From contig JBBSHM010000004.1 in NCBI GenBank assembly GCA_038253125.1, positions 1 to 64,000 of the forward strand: DNA of 64,000 nucleotides, read 5' to 3'. Numbering within the stretch: the stretch's first letter is position 1; each line of letters begins with the position of its first letter. Source of the DNA: JAUJNH01 sp038253125. GTDB lineage: Bacteria; Actinomycetota; Acidimicrobiia; Acidimicrobiales; JAUJNH01. Position numbers and translations under genes: made by a program. Shown piece after piece: positions 51,021-61,263 of the stretch. Below the pieces are notes generated by a model. It was not told the origin of the DNA. It saw only the letters and a list, made by a program, of their open reading frames with translations, and did no database searches.

Positions 51021-53441
51021 ATGCGGGCCCCCCTGTCCTGGCTGCGGGACTTTGCGCCGTTCGACCTCGATCCGGCCGAGCTGGGACGGGTGTTCGACGA
51101 CCTCGGCATGGTGGTCGAGGGCGTAGAGCGGGTGGGGGAGGGGCTCGAAGGCGTCGTCCTCGGACGGGTGCTCGAGGTCAGCGCCATCGAGGGGGCCCGG
51201 GTCCGGCGCACCCGGGTCGACCTGGGCGACGAGCACGGCCACGACGTCCAGATCGTGTGCGGGGCGGCCAACGTGGCAGCCGGTCAGTTGGTGCCGGTGG
51301 CCGTGGTGGGCGCCGTCCTGCCCGGCGACTTCCGAATCGCCGTGCGCAAGGTCTTCGGCGTCGAGTCGAACGGGATGATCTGCTCGGCCGTGGAGATCGG
51401 CCTGGGCGACGACGCCGACGGGATCCTGGAGCTGGGCGAGGGCCTCGGCGCGCCCGGCCAGCCCTTCGCTGTCGCTATGGGCATCGAGCCTGACGTGGTC
51501 TACGACCTGGCCATCGAGACCAACCGGCCTGACGCCAACTGCATCGCCGGCATCGCCCGCGACGCCGCCGCCCGCCTGGGTCTTCCGTTCACCCTGCCCG
51601 CCCCGCCGCCGCTCGCCCCCGACCTCCCCCCGCCAACGGCTGTACCCCAGGTGGCCTGCCCCGACCTGGCCCCCCGCTTCGGCGTGGCCGTGATCGAGGG
51701 GGCGGCCATCGGCCCCAGTCCGGCGTGGCTGGCCCGCCGCCTCACCCTGGCCGGCATGCGGCCCATCTCCAACCTGGTCGACATCTCCAACTACGTGATG
51801 CTCGAGCTGGGCCAGCCCACCCACCCCTACGACCTCGACCGGCTCCCCGGCGGCGGGCTAGGCGTGCGGGTCGCCGGACCCGGCGAGGCCCTCACCACCC
51901 TCGACGACGCCGAGCGCCACCTCGGCGGCGGCCCCAGCCCCGACGTGGTCATCACCGACGCCACCGGCACTCCGGTCGGCATCGCCGGGATCATGGGTGG
52001 GGCCTCGTCCGAGGTCCACGACGGCACCACCCGGATCCTGCTCGAGGCTGCCCACTTCGACCGCCTCACCATCGCCAAGACCTCCAAGCGGCTGGGCCTG
52101 CGCAGTGAGGCCTCGGCCCGCTTCGAGCGCGGCGTCGACCCGCTCGGCATCGAGACGGCCATGGCCCGCTGCGCCCAGCTGGCCGCCGAGGTCAGCGGAG
52201 CCAGGGTCACCGCCGTGGCCCTCGTCGAGTCGGCCGAGCACGTGCCGGTGCGGCCCACCATCGCCCTTCGCACTGCCCGGGTGAACGCCCTGCTCGGCAC
52301 CGATCTGGATGACGCCCGGATAGCCGGCCTGCTCGGCCCGATCGGCTTCAAGGTCGAGCCCGTCGAGCCCGGCCTCCAGCAGGTCACACCGCCCAGCTTC
52401 CGCCTCGACGCCGAGCAGGAGGTGGACGTCGTCGAGGAGGTCGCCCGCCACCTGTCCTACTCGAGCATCCCCCGCACGGTGCCGCGCTCGCCGCTGGTGG
52501 GAGGCCTCTCCGCCCACCAGCGGGGTCGCCGCCAGGTCCGGGACGTGCTGGTAGGCCTCGGCTGCGTCGAGGCGGCCACCGGCCTGCTCCTCGGCCCCGG
52601 CGATCACGGACAGGCGGGCCTCGTCGTCTACGAGGACGGGGCCCTGCGGGCCACCGACCCGCTGGCCAAGGAGGAGTCGCTCCTGCGCCGCTCGCTGCGT
52701 CCCGGTCTGCTGCGGGCCGTGGGCTTCAACCTCGACCGCCGCCAGGACCGCGTGCACCTGTTCGAGGTCGGAGTGGTCTTCTCACCTTCGGACGGAAGCC
52801 GACCGGTCCAGCGGGTCGACGCCGAGCGCTGGCTCCCCGACGAGACCGAGGTCGTTTCCTGCGTGCTGGCCGGGCACGGGGCGGATGCCACCACGGCCAC
52901 CCGCCTGTGGTGGGCGCTGGCCAGCGCCCTGCGCCTGCTCAACCCCCGCCTGGAGGCGTGCCCCGACGCCGCCGGCCTTCACCCCACTCGGACAGCCGCC
53001 GTCGTCGGCGCTGGCGGAGCGCCCCTCGGCCTGGTCGGCGAGGTGGACCCCGGCGTTCTCAGCGGCCTCGGCATCGCCGGCCGGGTCGGTCTCGTCGAGC
53101 TCGACCTGCGGCTCCTCCTGGCCGAGCCCCGACGGCCGGACGAAGCTGTACCCGTCAGCCGCTTCCCGAGCAGCGACGTCGACCTTGCCTTCTCGGTCCC
53201 CGAGCCGGTGCCCGCCGCCGAGGTGGAAGCGACCCTGCGGGCCGGCGCCGGCGGCCTCCTGGAGCGGGTGGCCCTCTTCGACGCCTACCGGGGCAACGGT
53301 GTGGCCGACGGTTACCGCAGCCTGGCCTTCCGCCTCCGTTTCGCCGCTCAGGACCACACCCTCACCGACAGCGAAGTGGCCGGCGCCCGTCAGGCCTGCA
53401 TCACCGCAGTGAGCACTGCCCACGCAGCCACGCTGCGTTAG
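51021..53441 (+). CDS. pheT: Phenylalanyl-tRNA synthetase beta subunit
   Basis: 806 residues. MRAPLSWLRDFAPFDLDPAEL, the tRNA-binding EMAP-like domain with VCGAANVAAGQLVPVAVVGAVLPG, the B3/B4 editing domain with ARFGVAVIEG-like strands and ISNLVDISNYVMLELGQPTHPYD, the pseudo-catalytic B6/B7 part, and a C-terminal FDX-ACB domain with RFPSSDVDLAFSV and LFDAYRGNGVADGYRSLAFRLRF. It edits mischarged Tyr and completes the alpha2beta2 enzyme with pheS across the inserted ATPase pair. Confidence 0.96.
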   Translation: MRAPLSWLRDFAPFDLDPAELGRVFDDLGMVVEGVERVGEGLEGVVLGRVLEVSAIEGARVRRTRVDLGDEHGHDVQIVCGAANVAAGQLVPVAVVGAVLPGDFRIAVRKVFGVESNGMICSAVEIGLGDDADGILELGEGLGAPGQPFAVAMGIEPDVVYDLAIETNRPDANCIAGIARDAAARLGLPFTLPAPPPLAPDLPPPTAVPQVACPDLAPRFGVAVIEGAAIGPSPAWLARRLTLAGMRPISNLVDISNYVMLELGQPTHPYDLDRLPGGGLGVRVAGPGEALTTLDDAERHLGGGPSPDVVITDATGTPVGIAGIMGGASSEVHDGTTRILLEAAHFDRLTIAKTSKRLGLRSEASARFERGVDPLGIETAMARCAQLAAEVSGARVTAVALVESAEHVPVRPTIALRTARVNALLGTDLDDARIAGLLGPIGFKVEPVEPGLQQVTPPSFRLDAEQEVDVVEEVARHLSYSSIPRTVPRSPLVGGLSAHQRGRRQVRDVLVGLGCVEAATGLLLGPGDHGQAGLVVYEDGALRATDPLAKEESLLRRSLRPGLLRAVGFNLDRRQDRVHLFEVGVVFSPSDGSRPVQRVDAERWLPDETEVVSCVLAGHGADATTATRLWWALASALRLLNPRLEACPDAAGLHPTRTAAVVGAGGAPLGLVGEVDPGVLSGLGIAGRVGLVELDLRLLLAEPRRPDEAVPVSRFPSSDVDLAFSVPEPVPAAEVEATLRAGAGGLLERVALFDAYRGNGVADGYRSLAFRLRFAAQDHTLTDSEVAGARQACITAVSTAHAATLR

Positions 53442-53453
53442 CACCTCGTCGGG

Positions 53454-53906
53454 CTAAGCGCCGGCCTCTTCGGTCTCGATCTGGGTGAGGAGGTCGAGGC
53501 GGTTCTGGTGGCGGCCGCCTTCGTAGGCGGTGGAGACGAAGACCTGGGCGATCTCCAGAGCCACCCCCAAGCCTGTCACCCGGGAGCCCATCGAGCAGAC
53601 GTTGGCGTTGTTGTGCAGGCGGGCCATCCTGGCGGTGAACTCGTCGTGGCACAGGGCGGCCCGGCAGCCGTGGACCTTGTTGGCCGCCATCTGCTCGCCG
53701 TTGCCGCTACCCCCGAAGACAAAGGCCAGCTCGACGTCCCCGCCGACCGCGGCCCGGGCGGCGGCGGCGCAGAAGAGCGGGTAGTCGACCGACGCCTCCG
53801 AGTCGGTGCCGAGGTCGAGCACCTCGTGGCCCATGCCCCGGAGGTGGTCGGCCACCTGCTGCTTGAGGGCGAACCCGGCGTGGTCGGAGGCGACGGCGAT
53901 CTTCAC
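53454..53906 (-). CDS. rpiB: Ribose-5-phosphate isomerase B
   Basis: Interconverts ribose 5-phosphate and ribulose 5-phosphate. KIAVASDHAGFALKQQVADHLRGMGHEVLDLGT (in part), VDYPLFCAAAARAV-like helix, the loop FVFGGSGNGEQMAANKVHGCRAALCHDEFTARMARLHNNANV and GSRVTG are all typical of RpiB (LacAB family). The phosphate-loop Cys of some RpiBs is Ser here (GGSGNG), as in mycobacterial-type enzymes. GTG 53906 overlaps the upstream small gene's stop. Confidence 0.93.
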   Translation of the reverse strand: MKIAVASDHAGFALKQQVADHLRGMGHEVLDLGTDSEASVDYPLFCAAAARAAVGGDVELAFVFGGSGNGEQMAANKVHGCRAALCHDEFTARMARLHNNANVCSMGSRVTGLGVALEIAQVFVSTAYEGGRHQNRLDLLTQIETEEAGA

Positions 53907-54127
53907 GAGGCGAGAGGTCTAGCGCCTGGCGAGGCCGGGGGAAAGCGCCGGCGGATCTTGACGATGCGCTCGGTGCGGAACGACGCCACCTTTACGCTCC
54001 AGCAGTCGAGGGTGCCGCGCCGTCCGTCGGTGCCGAAGAAGGTGGTCATCGGCCCCTCCTGCTGGAACGAGTCGGCATGCTCCACCTCCTCCACCGTGTC
54101 GTCGCTCAGCACCACCTCGAAGGTCAT
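53903..54127 (-). CDS. Small conserved-looking protein of unknown function
   Basis: 74 residues: TFEVVLSDDTVEEVEHADSFQQEGPMTTFF, WSVKVASFRTERIVKIRRRF, in pieces; beta-rich, acidic N-terminal half and basic C-terminal half. No family recognised. Reasons to accept it: correct codon-position GC pattern, ATG start, and a GTGA overlap coupling it to rpiB. It is divergent from argC. Confidence 0.6.
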   Translation of the reverse strand: MTFEVVLSDDTVEEVEHADSFQQEGPMTTFFGTDGRRGTLDCWSVKVASFRTERIVKIRRRFPPASPGARPLAS

Positions 54128-54207
54128 GGGTCAAGGCTGCGCCCCATCGGCTGTGCAGCGCAAGGGGCTCAGCCTGGGGATCTGAGGGGGACGAGCTGTG
54201 CGCTCAG

Positions 54208-54248
54208 CTGTGAATTAGCATGCATTCAGATGAATCAGGGGCTAAGGT
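54208..54248 (+). promoter_or_regulatory. ARG-box-like operator and -10 box of the arg operon
   Basis: TGAAT (54211-54215), ATTCA (54224-54228) and TGAAT (54231-54235) are half-sites like those of ArgR operators, in an AT-rich island. TAAGGT (54243-54248) is a -10 candidate six bases before argC ATG 54255. ArgR, encoded at 59550 in the same operon, is the obvious ligand. Confidence 0.65.
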
Positions 54249-54254
54249 GGGGCC

Positions 54255-55277
54255 ATGGCCATCCGCATCGGGATCCTGGGCGCCTCGGGCTACACCGGGA
54301 TGGAGCTGCTGCGCCTGATCGCCGCCCACCCGGCCCTCGACGTCGTGCACGCCGGGGCTGACTCCAACGCCGGCAACCTCGTGGCCGACGTGGCTCCTGG
54401 CCTGGCCGCCGCCTACCCGGACCTCCGCTTCGGGCCCATCGACACCGCTTCGGTCGACGGGCTCGACCTGGTCTTGTTCTGCCTGCCCCACGGCGCCAGC
54501 GGCCCCCTGGTGGGCGAGCTGCAGGGCCGCGTCGGTCACATCGTCGACCTCGGGGCCGACTTCCGGCTGCGTGATCCCGCCGCCTACCCGACCTGGTACG
54601 GCCACGAGCACCCGCGGCCCGAGCTGCTGGCCGAGGCCGCCTACGGGCTGCCTGAGCTGTTCCGCGAGCCGCTGCGGGGGGCGGCCCTGGTGGCCGCCCC
54701 CGGCTGCTACGTCACCGCCGCCAGCCTGGCCCTGGCCCCCTTCGTCCGGTCCGGAGCCGTCCTGCCCGCCGGCGTCGTCGTCGACGCCTACAGCGGGGCC
54801 AGCGGCGCCGGCCGGGCCCCCAGGCCGGGCCTGCACTTCTGCACCGTCGACGAGGACCTCACTGCCTACGCCCTGCTGACCCACCGCCATACCCCCGAGA
54901 TCGAGCAGGCCACCGGTGCCCAGGTCGTGTTCACACCGCACCTGGCCCCCATCAGCCGCGGCATCCTGGCCACGGTCTATGCCCGGCCGGCAGACGCCGC
55001 CCTCACCACCGATACCGCCCTCAACCTGTTGAGGGACGCCTACGTCGATGAGCCGTTCGTCGTGGTCTCCGAGAGGTCCCCCTCGACAAAGGCGACGCTC
55101 GGGTCCAACGTCTGCCAGCTCACCGTCCAGGTCGACCCCCGCACCGGTTGGCTGGTGGCGATCGCCGCCCTCGACAACCTGGTGAAGGGGGCCAGCGGCC
55201 AGGCCCTCCAGTGCGCCAACCTCGCCCTCGGGCTGGAGGAGTCCATCGGCCTCCCCCTCGCCGGGCTCACCCCGTGA
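54255..55277 (+). CDS. argC: N-acetyl-gamma-glutamyl-phosphate reductase
   Basis: Third arginine-synthesis step, NADPH-dependent. Starts IRIGILGASGYTGMELLRLIAAHP, then LVLFCLPHGASG, VDLGADFRLRD, the catalytic-Cys motif VAAPGCYVTAASLAL, DAYSGASGAGR and HRHTPEIEQ. 340 residues. It heads the arg operon behind an ARG-box-like site and is coupled to argJ (GTGA). Confidence 0.97.
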   Translation: MAIRIGILGASGYTGMELLRLIAAHPALDVVHAGADSNAGNLVADVAPGLAAAYPDLRFGPIDTASVDGLDLVLFCLPHGASGPLVGELQGRVGHIVDLGADFRLRDPAAYPTWYGHEHPRPELLAEAAYGLPELFREPLRGAALVAAPGCYVTAASLALAPFVRSGAVLPAGVVVDAYSGASGAGRAPRPGLHFCTVDEDLTAYALLTHRHTPEIEQATGAQVVFTPHLAPISRGILATVYARPADAALTTDTALNLLRDAYVDEPFVVVSERSPSTKATLGSNVCQLTVQVDPRTGWLVAIAALDNLVKGASGQALQCANLALGLEESIGLPLAGLTP

Positions 55278-56434
55278 GCGTCACCTCGCCTTCAGGGTTC
55301 GTGGCCGCTGGCGTCGCCGCCGGCATCAAGGCGTCCGGCGGCCTCGACCTCGCCGTGGTGGCGACCGCGGACGGCGCCCCCGTCGTCGCTGCCGCCGTCT
55401 TCACCCAGAACCTGGCCTGCGCCGCCCCTGTCCAGCTGAGCCGAGCCCACCTGGCGGCAACGGGCGGCCGGGCCGCAGCCGTGGTGCTGAACAGCGGCAA
55501 CGCGAACGCCGCCACCGGCCAGCCCGGCCTTGACGTGGCCCGGGAGACCTGCGACCTGGTGGCCGCCGGCATCGGCTGCCTCCCTGAGGAGGTGCTGGTC
55601 TGCAGCACCGGTCTCATCGGCATCCCGATCGACGCCGCCCCCTTCCGGGTCGGGGTTCCCCTGGCGGTCAGCGCCCTGCGCGCCGACGGCGGTCCTGCGG
55701 CGGCCCAGGCGATCATGACCACCGACACGGTGCGCAAGGAGGCGGCGGCTACCGCCAGCCGGGTAACCGTCGGGGGAATGGCCAAGGGCGCAGCCATGCT
55801 GGCCCCGAACATGGCGACGATGCTGGCGGTGCTCACCGTCGACGCCGCCGTCGAGCCGGACGTGCTGCAGCATGCGCTCCAGACGGCGGTCGACAACAGC
55901 TTCAACCGCCTCACCGTCGACGGCTGCACGAGCACGAACGACACGGTCATCGTGCTGGCCGGCGGTGCGCCCACGGCCGATGCCAAGCTCGTGACCGAGC
56001 TGCTCAGCGAGGTCACGACCAGCCTCGCCTTCCAGATGTGCAACGACGCCGAGGGGGCGACGAAGGTGGTCAGGGTCCGGGTCAGCGGGGCGACCAGCGA
56101 CGCCGAGGCGGCCGCCGCCGCCCGCAAGGTGGCGCAGAGCCAGCTGGTCAAGTGCTCGTGGTACGGCCAGGACCCCTACTGGGGCCGTGTCCTGTCAGAG
56201 CTCGGCTCGGCCGGCGTCCGCCTCGACCTCGACCGGGTCAGCATCGCCTACGGCGATGACGTCGTGAGCCGCGGTGCGGTGGAGATCGACCACGACCGTC
56301 AGGCCGTCGCCGACCACATGAGGGGGCGCTCCCTCCACCTGACCTGCGACCTCGGTGTCGGCGACGGCTCCTCGTGGGTGCTCACCAATGACCTGACCCA
56401 CGCCTACGTCGACGAGAACATGGGCACCTCATGA
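55274..56434 (+). CDS. argJ: Glutamate N-acetyltransferase / ornithine acetyltransferase
   Basis: Recycles the acetyl group from acetylornithine to glutamate, making the pathway cyclic. The self-cleavage site is seen in KGAAMLAPNMATMLAVLTVD, with the nucleophilic Thr in MATML; also VLNSGNANAATGQPG, DNSFNRLTVDGCTSTND and SWYGQDPYWGRV. GTG 55274 overlaps argC. 386 residues; with argJ present, a separate argE is unnecessary. Confidence 0.96.
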   Translation: MSVTSPSGFVAAGVAAGIKASGGLDLAVVATADGAPVVAAAVFTQNLACAAPVQLSRAHLAATGGRAAAVVLNSGNANAATGQPGLDVARETCDLVAAGIGCLPEEVLVCSTGLIGIPIDAAPFRVGVPLAVSALRADGGPAAAQAIMTTDTVRKEAAATASRVTVGGMAKGAAMLAPNMATMLAVLTVDAAVEPDVLQHALQTAVDNSFNRLTVDGCTSTNDTVIVLAGGAPTADAKLVTELLSEVTTSLAFQMCNDAEGATKVVRVRVSGATSDAEAAAAARKVAQSQLVKCSWYGQDPYWGRVLSELGSAGVRLDLDRVSIAYGDDVVSRGAVEIDHDRQAVADHMRGRSLHLTCDLGVGDGSSWVLTNDLTHAYVDENMGTS

Positions 56435-57327
56435 GCGAGGGCCTCGGCACCGCGGCCGACCTGGCCAGCGATGCGACGGCGGAGAACGCCGCCCGGGTCC
56501 TGGTTGAGGCGTTGCCGTACCTGCGCCGCTTCGCCGGCAGCGTCATCGTCGTCAAGTACGGGGGCAACGCCCTGAACGACGCCGACGGCGATCCGCTTGA
56601 GGTGTTCGCCAGCGACATCGTCCTGATGCACTCGGTTGGCCTGCGACCGGTGGTCGTGCACGGGGGCGGCCCCCAGATCAGCGCCATGCTCGAGCGGCTC
56701 GGGATCGTGCCGCAGTTCCGGGAAGGGCTGCGGGTCACCGACCGGGAGACCCTCGACGTCGCCCGGATGGTCCTGGTCGGAAAGGTCAACAAGGACATCG
56801 TCAGCGCCGTCAACACCAAGGCGCCGGTGGCCGTCGGCATCAGCGGCGAAGACGGCGCCTTCCTCAGGGTCACCGCTCGCGACCCGGCGCTCGGCTACGT
56901 CGGCGACGTGCGCAGCGTCGACACCACGCTCATCGACAAGCTGCTGGCCGAGCAGCTGGTCCCCGTCATCGCCACCATCGGCACCGACGACGACGGCCAC
57001 GCCTACAACGTCAACGCCGACACCGCCGCTGCCGCCATCGCCGCCGCCCTGTCGGCCGAGAAGCTGATCCACCTCACCAACGTCGAGGGGATCCGCGCCG
57101 TGGCCGCTGACCCGGCCACCCGGCAGAGCCACCTTCGGGCCGAGGGCCTCGACCTGCTGCTGAGGTCGGGTGCCCTGGCCGGCGGCATGGCGCCCAAGGC
57201 CGAGTCGTGTCTGCACGCCGTGCGCAACGGGGTGGCGGCGGCCCACGTCCTCGACGGCCGGGTGCCTCACGTGCTGCTCCTCGAGCTGTTCACCGAAGCA
57301 GGCATCGGCACGATGGTCACCCCGTGA
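56431..57327 (+). CDS. argB: Acetylglutamate kinase
   Basis: Phosphorylates N-acetylglutamate. VIVVKYGGNALND (the usual GG with N in place of A), VVVHGGGPQISAMLERLGI, FREGLRVTDRETLDVARMVLVGKVNKDIV, and YNVNADTAAAAIAAAL, then LTNVEGI. The N-terminal helix before the core (about 30 residues) is typical of arginine-sensitive hexameric enzymes, so feedback inhibition is likely. ATGA overlap with argJ. Confidence 0.96.
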   Translation: MSEGLGTAADLASDATAENAARVLVEALPYLRRFAGSVIVVKYGGNALNDADGDPLEVFASDIVLMHSVGLRPVVVHGGGPQISAMLERLGIVPQFREGLRVTDRETLDVARMVLVGKVNKDIVSAVNTKAPVAVGISGEDGAFLRVTARDPALGYVGDVRSVDTTLIDKLLAEQLVPVIATIGTDDDGHAYNVNADTAAAAIAAALSAEKLIHLTNVEGIRAVAADPATRQSHLRAEGLDLLLRSGALAGGMAPKAESCLHAVRNGVAAAHVLDGRVPHVLLLELFTEAGIGTMVTP

Positions 57328-58517
57328 GCGCGCACGCCTTTGCCGTGGACCAAGGACTGGAGCGCTGTCCGTTCATGCCCACCTACGCCCCGCCCCAGGT
57401 CCTGTTCGTGCGGGGTCGTGGCACCGAGCTGTGGGACGACGCCGGCCGCCGCTACCTCGACTTCCTGTGCGGGCTGGCCGTCACCAGCCTGGGCCACTCT
57501 CACCCCGAGGTGGCCGCTGCGGTGTCCGAGCAGGCCAGCACACTCCTGCACGTCTCCAACCTTTTTGCCACCCGCCCGGCCGCGGGCGTGGCATCCACCC
57601 TCGACCGCCTCCTCGGAGGCGGTGGTCAGGTCTTCTTCACCAACTCGGGGGCCGAGGCCAACGAGTGCGCCATCAAGCTGGCCCGGCGGTTCGGCGGGGG
57701 CGAGCACGGCCGCTGGCAGGTGATCTCCACCTACGGCAGCTTCCACGGCCGCACGATGGCGTCGCTGGCTGCAACCGGCCAGCCATCCAAGCACGAGGCG
57801 TTCCAGCCCCTGCCACCCGGCTTCCGCCACGTCGCCTGGGGCGAGGTCGACGCCGTCGCCGCCGCAGTGGACGACACGGTCGCCGCCGTGCTCGTCGAGT
57901 CGGTCCAGGGTGAGGGCGGGGTCGTCCCTGCCCCGCCCGGCTACCTCCTCGGCCTGCAGGAGCTGTGCTGTGACCTGGGCCTGCTGCTGATGCTCGACGA
58001 GGTGCAGAGCGGGCTCGGCCGCACGGGTCGGTGGTTCGGCTTCCAGCACGACCTTCCGGCGGGTGTGAGCCCGGACGTGGTCACCCTGGCCAAGGCGCTA
58101 GGCAACGGTGTCCCCATCGGGGCGTGCTGGGCCCGGGCCGAGGTGGCTGCCGCTTTCCGCCCCGGCGATCACGGCACCACCTACGGCGGACAGCCGTTCG
58201 CCGCCGCCGCCGCCGCCGCCGTGCTGGAGGTCATGGAGCGTGACGGCCTGCCGGAGCGGGCCGAGGCCGCCGGCCGCCGCCTGCGCTCGCTGCTGGAGGC
58301 CATCCCGGCTGTCACTGCGGTGCGGGGCCGGGGACTGCTGCTGGCCGCCGAGCTGGAGCCCGGCCGTGACGCCAAGGTGGTGCAGGGCGAGCTGCTGCGG
58401 CGCGGCCTTGTCACCAACGCCGTCACCCCGACCGCCATCAGGCTGGCGCCGCCCCTCACCGTCTCCGACGACGAGATCGACGAGGCCGCGGCCCTCATCA
58501 CCGACGTGCTGGCATGA
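57324..58517 (+). CDS. argD: Acetylornithine aminotransferase
   Basis: PLP enzyme making acetylornithine. Features: PQVLFVRGRGTELWDDAGRRYLDF, LLHVSNLF, FFTNSGAEANECAIKLAR, FHGRTMASLAATGQ, LLMLDEVQSGLGRTG and the PLP-Lys motif VVTLAKALGNGVPIGA. GTG 57324 overlaps the argB stop; 397 residues. A 76-base gap with a strong hairpin separates it from argF. Confidence 0.96.
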   Translation: MSAHAFAVDQGLERCPFMPTYAPPQVLFVRGRGTELWDDAGRRYLDFLCGLAVTSLGHSHPEVAAAVSEQASTLLHVSNLFATRPAAGVASTLDRLLGGGGQVFFTNSGAEANECAIKLARRFGGGEHGRWQVISTYGSFHGRTMASLAATGQPSKHEAFQPLPPGFRHVAWGEVDAVAAAVDDTVAAVLVESVQGEGGVVPAPPGYLLGLQELCCDLGLLLMLDEVQSGLGRTGRWFGFQHDLPAGVSPDVVTLAKALGNGVPIGACWARAEVAAAFRPGDHGTTYGGQPFAAAAAAAVLEVMERDGLPERAEAAGRRLRSLLEAIPAVTAVRGRGLLLAAELEPGRDAKVVQGELLRRGLVTNAVTPTAIRLAPPLTVSDDEIDEAAALITDVLA

Positions 58518-58523
58518 CACCCA

Positions 58524-58575
58524 CCGCTTCTGTCGGGAGTAGCTGTCGCCTGGCGCCGCCCTACTCCCGGCAGAA
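58524..58575 (+). repeat. Inverted-repeat hairpin and 26-bp element between argD and argF
   Basis: TTCTGTCGGGAGTAG (58528-58542) pairs with CTACTCCCGGCAGAA (58561-58575) over 15 base pairs with one mismatch (a G-U in RNA) and an 18-base loop. Bases 58524-58549 are the exact reverse complement of 17893-17918 before carA. GGAGG, the argF ribosome-binding site, follows seven bases later. Confidence 0.9.
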
Positions 58576-58593
58576 CCAGGTTGGAGGGGCGGG

Positions 58594-59550
58594 ATGACGG
58601 GGGCTCGCCACGTGCTCGAGGTCGACGACCTTAGCGCCAAGGAGATCCTGGCCGTCCTCGACTGGGCCGAGAGCCCGGCGCCGCCGCCCGTCCTCGCTGG
58701 CATGGGCGTGGCACTGCTGTTCGAGAAGCCGTCGAACCGCAGCCGCAACGCCACCGAGATGGCGGTGGTGCAGCTGGGAGGCCACCCGGTCAGCCTGCAG
58801 GCCAGCGAGGTGGGCCTCGACGTGCGGGAGACAGCCGAGGACGTGGCCCGAACGCTGGGCTCCTACCACCGCGTCCTCTGCGCCCGGACCTTCGCCCACG
58901 GCACCCTCGAGCGCATGGCCGCCGCCCTTGACGCCGCCACGATGGATGTGCCCGTGGTCAACCTCCTGAGCGACGACGCCCACCCGTGCCAGGCGCTGGC
59001 CGACGTCCTTACCCTGCGCCAGCAGCTGGGCGGTGTCGATGGCCGGACGATCGCCTGGATCGGTGACATCAACAACGTGGCCCGCTCCCTCGCCCTGGCC
59101 GTCGTCCGCTTGGGCGGCCGGATCCGCCTCGCCAGCCCGGCCGACTACATGGTCGACGACGGCTCCCTCGAGCGGATCAGAGCGGCCGGACCGGGCGAGG
59201 TCGAGGTCTTCGATCGTCCGGAGCCGGCGGTGCACGGCGCCGATGCGGTGGTCACCGACGTGTGGACCTCGATGGGCCAGGAGGACCAGGCTGAGGCCCG
59301 CCGACGCGCCTTTGCCGGCTGGACCGTGACCAGCGCCCTGCTCGAACCGGCGGCCCCCGGGGGCATCCTTTTGCACTGCCTGCCCGCCCACCGGGGCGAG
59401 GAGGTGGCGGCCGACGCCTTGGAGGGCCCCCGCAGCCGGGTGTGGCAGCAGGCGGCGAACCGCATGCATGCCGCCCGCGGCCTGCTCCTGTTCCTTGTGT
59501 CCGCCCACGGCCCGAGCGGCGCTGTTGAGCGGGGAACGGCGTCGGCCTGA
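58594..59550 (+). CDS. argF: Ornithine carbamoyltransferase
   Basis: Makes citrulline from ornithine and carbamoyl phosphate. The carbamoyl-phosphate motif reads FEKPSNRSRNATEMAVVQLGG instead of the commoner STRTR, while HPCQALADVLTL, DINNVARSLALA and the ornithine-loop HCLPAHRGEEV are normal. 318 residues from ATG 58594 with GGAGG before it. It shares its substrate with pyrB via carAB, and shares the 26-bp upstream element with carA. Overlaps argR. Confidence 0.94.
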   Translation: MTGARHVLEVDDLSAKEILAVLDWAESPAPPPVLAGMGVALLFEKPSNRSRNATEMAVVQLGGHPVSLQASEVGLDVRETAEDVARTLGSYHRVLCARTFAHGTLERMAAALDAATMDVPVVNLLSDDAHPCQALADVLTLRQQLGGVDGRTIAWIGDINNVARSLALAVVRLGGRIRLASPADYMVDDGSLERIRAAGPGEVEVFDRPEPAVHGADAVVTDVWTSMGQEDQAEARRRAFAGWTVTSALLEPAAPGGILLHCLPAHRGEEVAADALEGPRSRVWQQAANRMHAARGLLLFLVSAHGPSGAVERGTASA

Positions 59551-60026
59551 TGCCCACCAACCGCCTGGCCAAGACCCAGCGCCAGCACCGGGTGGCCAAA
59601 CTCCTGGTCGAGCACCACGTCGGCAGCCAGACCCAGCTGGTCGCGCTGATGGCCGCCGACGGCGTGGTCGCCACCCAGGCCACGGTCAGCCGCGACCTCG
59701 ACGAGCTGGGGGCGGTGAAGGTTCGGGTGCCCGGCGGCGAGATGGTCTATGCCGTGCCCGAGCTGCCCCGGGACCGCCTGGCGCCCGAGGACCACCTTCG
59801 GCGCGTCCTGGCCGACTGGGTCGTGCAGGTGGCCCACAGCGGCAACCTCGTCGTGGTGCAGACGCCGCCCGGGTGCGCCCACGTGGTCGGGTCGGCCCTA
59901 GACCGCAGCGGCGTCGACGGCATCCTCGGCACCGTCGCTGGCGACGACACCCTCCTCCTGGTGGCCGATGAGCGGACGGGCGCAGCCAGGGTGGCCAAGA
60001 AGATCTCGGCCCTCGCGGGCCTCTAA
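59550..60026 (+). CDS. argR: Arginine repressor
   Basis: 158 residues: an N-terminal winged helix (KTQRQHRVAKLLVEHHVGSQTQLV, with ATQATVSRDLDELGAVKVR as recognition part) and a C-terminal hexamer/arginine-binding domain with GCAHVVGSALDRSG, ILGTVAGDDTLLLV. It should bind the ARG-box-like sites before argC when arginine is abundant. ATG 59550 shares a base with the argF stop. Confidence 0.96.
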   Translation: MPTNRLAKTQRQHRVAKLLVEHHVGSQTQLVALMAADGVVATQATVSRDLDELGAVKVRVPGGEMVYAVPELPRDRLAPEDHLRRVLADWVVQVAHSGNLVVVQTPPGCAHVVGSALDRSGVDGILGTVAGDDTLLLVADERTGAARVAKKISALAGL

Positions 60027-60044
60027 GAGAATGGACGTCAAAGC

Positions 60045-61241
<1,197 letters not shown>

Positions 61242-61263
61242 GTGCGACGATGGCCGAGCCCCG

